Source of the DNA: Macrotis lagotis
Taxonomy: Eukaryota; Chordata; Mammalia; Peramelemorphia; Peramelidae
Length of the DNA stretch: 64,000 bases
Direction of reading: 5' to 3'
NCBI RefSeq assembly: GCF_037893015.1
Contig: NC_133665.1
Span: forward strand, 104,995,937 to 105,059,936
Of this stretch, positions 57,796 to 64,000 are shown piece after piece; position 1 is the stretch's first letter, and every line of letters starts with the position of its first letter. The translations under genes and the position numbers were made by a program. Below the pieces are notes generated by a model. That model did no database searches. It was given only the letters and a program-made list of their open reading frames with translations, and was not told where the DNA came from.

Positions 57796-58248
57796 ATAAA
57801 TAGATCAATTAGTATACATAGTCATTTTGGGGTCATTAAAAGTTAAGAAGGAGAGGAGAATCTTAATAGGAAGGAGAGGAAAATCATGTTGATAATGTTA
57901 AGACATGCATCTTTTAAATCATATGTTGAATAATAAAGTTATGATATGCATATTTTAAGTACTAAATTAAATGATTCCTTCTGAGTCCAAGCTAATATAT
58001 ATAAGGAGGCTGGGAGCCATGGAAAATACAGGACATATTGTGAGAAGGAAGGGACCAGTGATCTGGAGCAACTCATACTCAGCTCAGGAAGTAATGCAAA
58101 GATTACACTCTGAAAAGGTACTTGAACTCTATATCCTTGTAGGAATACAGGCATCTTCTACCCACCGTTTGCCTTTCCACCTCAGGAGTTCATATGGAGT
58201 AAGTGATTTCATAAAAAAGAAAATGACTTATAGGTACCTTATACTTTG

Positions 58249-58251
<3 letters not shown>

Positions 58252-58304
<53 letters not shown>
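58252..58304. repeat. (AAT)n microsatellite
   Basis: An uninterrupted run of about 17 AAT/ATA units. Confidence 0.96.
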
Positions 58305-58305
<1 letters not shown>

Positions 58306-58329
58306 GAATAATACTAGTGGAAGTATAGG

Positions 58330-59600
58330 AATAAATGGAATTTTCCTTAAAATAATAAAGAGTATCTATTCAAAACCATCACCAAGCATTATCTGTAATG
58401 GGAATAAGCCAGAAGCTTTCTCCAAAAGATCAGGTTTGAAGTAAGGATATACATTATCATCACTGTTATTCAATATTGTACTAGAGATGAAAGAAAAAGA
58501 AATTGAAGAAGTTAGAATAAGCAGTGAAAAAAATATCGCTCTTTCCAGGTGTTATGATGGTTTACTTAGAGGATGCTGGAGAATCAACTAAAAAATTAGT
58601 TGAAATAATTAATAACTTTGGTAAAGGAATAATATTTGTTTGTCCTTTGAACTCGAAGAAGACTGTGACATCATATCATGCTATGACAAGCAAATAGATT
58701 AGATTTGAGCGAGGGGCTACTGTGCTAAGTCACCTTTCTCACTTTCTCTTCCAGAACCATCTGGGTCCAGTGACCAGATATGAATCAGAACAACTAGAGA
58801 TGGCCCTAGATGCAAGACATTTAGGGTTAAGTGACTTACCCAAGGTCACACAGCTAGAAAGTATCAAGTATCTGAAGAAGGATTCAAATTCTCATTCTCT
58901 GGACTCCAAGTCCAGTGCTCTCTATCCTCTGTGCCACTTAACTGCCAATGAAGTAGCAGTATGAAAAATAAATCCATATAAATCATTATCATTTCTATAT
59001 ATTTCCAAAAAAAATTCAGCAGCAAGAGGTTGAAAGAGAAAGTCCATTTAAAATAATTGCAGCAATATAAAATACTTGAGAATCTACCTGCCAAGACAAA
59101 CCTATGAACTAGATGAACACAATCACAAAATACTTTGTATATAAAGTCAGATCTAAACAATTAGAAAAACATGAATTGCTTGGGTAGGCCAAACCAATAT
59201 AACTCTACCTACATTAATTAATTTCTTCAGGGCTATATCAATCAAACTACCAAAAAATTAATTCATGGAGCTAGGAAAAAAAACAGCAAAATAATAAAAA
59301 TTCACCTGGAAGAATAAAGGACAAAAATATCACTTTTCTTTTTAGGGTAGTCTAGTCATCCCAGATCTCATACTGTATAAAGTGGTAATCATCAGCTGAC
59401 TAAAAAAAAGAATGGTGGATCAGTCAGATAGATTAGATACATAAAATTCAGTAGTAAATGACAATAGTGATCCAATGTTTGATAAACCAAGAAACCCAAG
59501 CTTTTGGAACATAAACTGATTATTTGACCAAAATTTATGGGAAAATTGGAAAACATTGTGGCATTAAACTAGTTATAGAACAACAAATGAAAGATATTCA
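58330..59600 (+). mobile_element. L1 ORF2 (reverse transcriptase region) fragment
   Basis: 'tcactgttattcaatattgt' (SLLFNIVL) and a segment matching the FADDM/I block of L1 reverse transcriptase, interrupted by a SINE at 58625-58950. It continues with 'tgaactagatgaacacaatc' and resembles the 54.8-kb and 63.7-kb pieces. Decayed. Confidence 0.75.
58625..58950 (-). mobile_element. CORE-SINE (same family as 53.8 kb), antisense
   Basis: 'accatctgggtccagtgacc', 'ttaagtgacttacccaagg' and 'tctgtgccacttaactgcc'. Confidence 0.8.
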
Positions 59601-60530
59601 AGAGAGAATCAATAGCTTGAAAAGGGAAGGACAGAAACTGACTGAATTCCTCAAAATGGAATTGGCCAAATGGAAAATAAAGTACAAAAGCTAACTGAAG
59701 AAAATACTCCTTTAATTGGGCATGTTGTCTCATTTTGTCATTCTTTTTTGATGAAATCAGTGATTATTCTTATGATTTGTTATTTGACCCATTCATTCAT
59801 TAGGATCAGATCATTTAGTTTCCAATTAATTTTTAATCTATCTTTTTATGGCCCTTTATTACAATTACTTTGTATCACATGCTAATTTAAAAAGGATACA
59901 TTTAATATTTCTGACTTTCTTCATTTGATTATGAGGTTGGATTTTTTAAAAATTTTTTTGGCAATGAGATTAAGTGACTTGTCCAAGGTTACACAGTTAG
60001 GTAATTATAATGTCTGAGGCCAAATTTGAACCCAGGTCCTCCAGACTCCAGGGCTGCTACTCTATCCATTGTGCCACTTAGCTGCCTGATTATAAGGTTT
60101 CTAATGCCATGATATATGGTCAATTTTTGTGTAACTGTCATGTACTGTTGAGAAAAAGGTATATATTCCTTTCTATTCCTATTCAGTTTTCTCCATGGGT
60201 CTATTATATCTAACTTATCTAAAATTCTATTCATTTCTTTTACTTTTTTTGAGTTTATTTTATAATTAAATTTATCTAATTCTGACAGGGAGATGTTGAG
60301 TTCCCTAATATAATGTTGCTATCTATTTCTTTCTGTAAATCATCTCTAAGAATTTAGATACTATTCCATTTGGAACATATATGTTTAGTATCACCTTTAC
60401 CTCAATGTTATGGTTCCATTTAACAAGATATAGTTTCCTTCCTTGTCTCTTTTAATTAGATCTACTTTAGCTTTTACTTTGAGATCAGTATTGCTACTCC
60501 TACTTCTTTTTTTAACTTCAGCTGAAGCAT
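59600..60530 (-). mobile_element. Inverted L1 fragment with nested SINE
   Basis: A short sense ORF1-like piece (59600-59725) abuts antisense L1 ORF2 ('atgaaatcagtgattattct', 'cccattcattcattaggatc'). A WSINE1-type SINE (59945-60088, antisense) sits within it. Such inversions are typical of L1 twin-priming or nested insertion. Confidence 0.6.
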
Positions 60531-60534
60531 AACA

Positions 60535-63500
60535 TCATTCAAATAAAATAAAAGAATGAAAAAATAGAAGAAAATGTAAAATACATCATTGGAAAAACAA
60601 CAGACATTAAAAATAGATAAAGAAGAAATAATTTAAGAATTATTGGGAATAAATAAATTTTAAAAAGAATTATCGGACTACCTGAAACCATGATCAGAAA
60701 AGGGGGGGTTGGGCTGGATAGCATATTTCAAGAAATGATCAAGAAAAAACTACCCTGCTATGCTAGAACCAGAGAGTAAAATAGTCATTGAAAGAAGTCA
60801 TCATCACCTCCTGAAAGAGATCCCAAAATGAAAATTCCAAGGAATATTGTAGTCAAATTCCAGAATTATCAGGTCAAGGAGAAAATGCTGCAAGCAATCA
60901 GAAAGAAGCAATTCAATTATAAAAGACCCACAGTTGGAATTACACAGGATTTAGTGCTTCTACATTAAAGTTCTAGAGGTCTTATTATATAATATTCAGG
61001 AAAGCAAATGAGCTTGGAATAAAACCAAGAATCAACTTCCCAGCAAAACTGAGCATAATCTTTCATGGGAAAAGGTATACATTCAATGAAATAGAGGACT
61101 TTCAAATTTTCCTAATGAGAAGACTGAGCAACACAGGAAATTTGATCTAAAAATACATGATTCAAGAGAAGCATAAAAAGGTAAACAAGAAAAACCCAAA
61201 ATAAAACATGTCATTCAATAAGATCAAATTGTTTAACATTCCCAAATGGTAAGATTATACTTATAACTCTTGAGAATTCTATCTCTATTAGGGCAGCTAG
61301 AAGTAGTATACATAGACACAGAGTACAGTTATAAATTGATTTTGATCTGATGATACTGGGGCTGTACTGGGGGAAGAGGAAAGAAAGTGACAGAATAAGG
61401 TAAATTACATCTCATGAAGTGGTACAAAAGACCTATTACAATAGTGGGAAAGAGAGAGTGGGTGAGTTTTGTTGGAACTTTACTCTCATTGGATTTGACT
61501 CAAAGAGGGAATAACACACACACACTGAGTTGGATAGAGAAATTTATCTTATCTAATAAATAAAACCAACAAATGATTTTATGAAAAAAACCCACAAAAT
61601 TGATAAAACTTTGATTAATTTTATTTTATTTTTTGTAAGGCAATGGGGTTAAGTGGCTTGCCTAAGGCCACACAGCTAGGTAATTATTAAGTGTCTGAGG
61701 TCGGATTTGAACTCAGGTACTCCTGACTCCAGGGCCAGTGTTCTATCCACTGTGCCAGCTAGCCGTCCCTTGGTTAATTTGATTAAAAAAAGAAAATCAA
61801 ATTTCCAGTGTTAAAAATGAGTGAATTCACCAATAAAGGGAAGCCAAATTGAGGGAGGCAGTAGTCAGAAGGAAAACATTGATGAGGAGGGATGGAATGA
61901 AAGGAGAAAGAAAAGCATGAACAGGGAAGGTAGGATAGAAGGAAATACATAGTTAGTAATAATAATAATAATCATGAACGTGAATGAGATGGACTCTTCC
62001 ATCAAATAGACAGCAAAATGGATTAAAAAAAAACAAAATCCTACAATATGTTGCTTCCAAGAAACACACTGATGCAGAGAGATACACACAGAACAAAGGT
62101 AAAAGACTGAGGCAGAATGTTATGCTTCAGCTAAAATTAAAAAAAAAACAGGGATAACAATATTGATCTCAGAAAAAGTAAAGCAAAAGTAGATCTAATT
62201 AAAAGAGACAAGGAAGGAAACTACATGTTGTTAAATGGTACCACAGACAATGAGGTAATATAGATACCAAACATATACGCACCAAGTAGTATAGTATCCA
62301 AAGTTATAGAGGAGAAGTTAAGTGATTTACAGGGATAGACAGCAACATTATATTAGGAACCTCAGAATTAGATAAATTTAACTAAAAAAAACTCAAAAAA
62401 AGTAAAGGAAGTGAATAGAATTTTAGATAAGTTAGATATAAAAGACCTCTGGAGAAAATTGAATGGAAATAAAAAGAACTATGTCTTTTTCTCAGTGATA
62501 TAAGACACACAAAAAGTGATCGTATATGACGTTAAAAACATAATCAAATGCAGAAAGTCAGAAATATTAAATGCATCCTTTTTAGATTAGGATATAATAA
62601 AAATTTAATGTAATAAAGGGCCATGGAAAAATAGATTAAAAATTAATTGAAATTAAATAATCTAATCCTAAAGAACGAATGGGTCAAACAACAAAACATA
62701 GGAATAAGTAGTAATTTCATCAAAGGGAATGACAAAATGAGACAAACATTCCAAAATTTGTGAGATGCAAGCAAAGTAATACTTAGGATAAATTTTATAT
62801 CTTTAAATGCTTACATAAATAAAGTAGAAAAAGAAAAGATTGATGAATTAATCATGCAATTAAAAAAACCTAGGAAAAAGAAAAAATTGAAAGTTCCCAA
62901 TTAAATATCAAACTAGAAATTTTGAAAATCAAAAGAAAAATTGACAAAATTGGAAGAAAACTATTGAACTAGTAAATAAAACTAACAACTGATTTTATTA
63001 AAAACTCAACAAAATAGATAGAACTTTGATTAATTTGATTTAAAAAAAGAAAGCCAAATTTCCAGTATCAAACATTAGTAAATTCATCACCAGTGGAGAG
63101 AAAATTAAAGCAATAATTCTGAGTTATTTTGCCTTACTGCATTCCAATAAATCTGACAGTTCAAGTGAAATGGAGGAATATTTTCAAAAATATAAATCTC
63201 CTAGATCAACAGACAAAAGAACAATACTTGCCCCCATTTTAGAAAAAGAAACAAGTCATCAATGAACTCCCTAAAGAAATAATGCCAAGGGCCAAATGGG
63301 TTCACAAGTGAACTCCACCAAACATCTAAAGAATAATTACAATACTCTAGAAACTATTTGTAAAAATAGGCCCTCCAAAAGAGTCCTATCAAATTCTTTT
63401 TATGAAACAAATATGGTGCTGATACCTAGACCAGGAAGAACTTAAAAAGAGATGGAAGTCTATAGACTAATTCCCAAATGAATATTGATACAAAAACACT

Positions 63501-64000
63501 AGCAAGGAGATTATAGCAATATATTGCAAGAATCATAAACTATGACCAGGTGGGATTTAGAGCAAGAAGGAATATTGAGGTACCACTGTAACTGGAAAAA
63601 AATCAACTCTTGTGGAGGTTAAGTTAACATCTAAAGACGATGAGAATTCCACCTAAATTAATTTACTTATTCAGTCTCATGTCAATCAAACTACCAAAAA
63701 TTATCTTATAGAGCTAGAAAAATGACAAAATTCTATTGGAAAAACAAAAACGTCAAGAATATCAAGAGAATTAATGAAAGAAATACAAAGGATGATAGCC
63801 TAGCAGTACCAGATCTAAAACTATAATATAAAGCAGCAATCATCAAAACTATTTGGTACTAGATAAGATAGAGTGGTGGATCAGTGTGGGTTAGGTACAC
63901 AAAGCACAGTAGTAAATGATTTCAGTAATTTACTATTTGATAACCCAAAGACTCCAGCTTCTGAGATAAGAACTCACTATTTGACAAAAACTTCTGGGAA
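60535..64000 (+). mobile_element. Long decayed L1 (ORF1 to ORF2), continues past the window
   Basis: ORF1-like text at about 60540-61150 ('gagatcccaaaatgaaaatt', 'ggaatattgtagtcaaattc'), an inter-ORF region, then ORF2 endonuclease-like text ('gcttccaagaaacacac' near 62055) and RT/C-terminal text to 64000. Many stops. The segment near 61570-61840 is repeated at 62985-63090, so the element is rearranged. Confidence 0.75.
61612..61770 (-). mobile_element. WSINE1-type SINE inside L1
   Basis: Antisense, 'ttttgtaaggcaatggggtt' to 'tgtgccagctagccgtccc', flanked by 'ttgattaattttatt' and 'ttggttaatttgatt'. Confidence 0.93.

Noticed and set aside
52700-64000. KLHDC8B or another gene expected next to CCDC71
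   Set aside because: No kelch-type exon, CpG island or long non-repeat frame; all recognisable sequence is L1 or SINE.

Overview
The window is vertebrate nuclear DNA, most likely from a marsupial of the Australian radiation. The main evidence is repeats. There are about a dozen copies of a ~145 bp tRNA-like SINE (WSINE1 type: 'ggcggctaggtggcgcagtgg', 'cttgggcaagccacttaacccc', A-rich tail), plus MAR1/MIR-type CORE-SINEs, L2, L3/CR1-like and L1 fragments. The genes match the human 3p21.31 block LAMB2 - LAMB2P1 - CCDC71, and all three are on the minus strand.

Layout, in transcription order from right to left. (1) 52.7-64 kb is gene-free and packed with L1 pieces and nested SINEs. No KLHDC8B exon was seen, although that gene follows CCDC71 in human. 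(2) At 51.6-52.7 kb is a CpG island whose core at 52.23-52.29 kb has a YY1 initiator and several ETS sites. This is the likely CCDC71 promoter and non-coding first exon. A repeat-filled intron of ~9.6 kb leads to the single CCDC71 coding exon (41398-42522), with a 3'UTR reaching about 39.1 kb. (3) At 38.2-4.4 kb is a laminin beta chain gene paralogous to LAMB2, called LAMB2L here, at the position of the human pseudogene LAMB2P1. I could trace 34 exons (37878 down to 4418). They join in frame into about 1,815 codons with no internal stop: LN domain, 5 LE repeats, LF/L4 domain, 8 LE repeats, a coiled coil interrupted by a beta-knob, and a C-terminal cysteine. The one part I could not find is an in-frame ATG. 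(4) At 4.3-2.5 kb is the LAMB2L/LAMB2 junction: a CpG island carrying a (GGGGCC)7 tract, then a 46-bp minisatellite. (5) At 2508-241 are the first six coding exons of LAMB2 itself (signal peptide and most of the LN domain). The gene leaves the window on the left.

LAMB2 encodes the laminin beta-2 chain, which assembles with alpha and gamma chains in basement membranes such as those of the glomerulus and neuromuscular synapse. LAMB2L has the same architecture, including the features needed for trimer assembly, so it looks like a functional or recently functional second beta chain rather than a decayed copy. Its departures from LAMB2 are the most interesting content of the window: a 50-codon symmetric arginine-rich exon inside the LF domain, a beta-knob with fewer cysteines, a GC-AG intron, an unresolved start codon, and a ~95% identical partial copy of one of its own exons lying within its largest intron. 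CCDC71 is a nuclear-type basic protein lacking the long Ala/Lys repeat found in the human protein.
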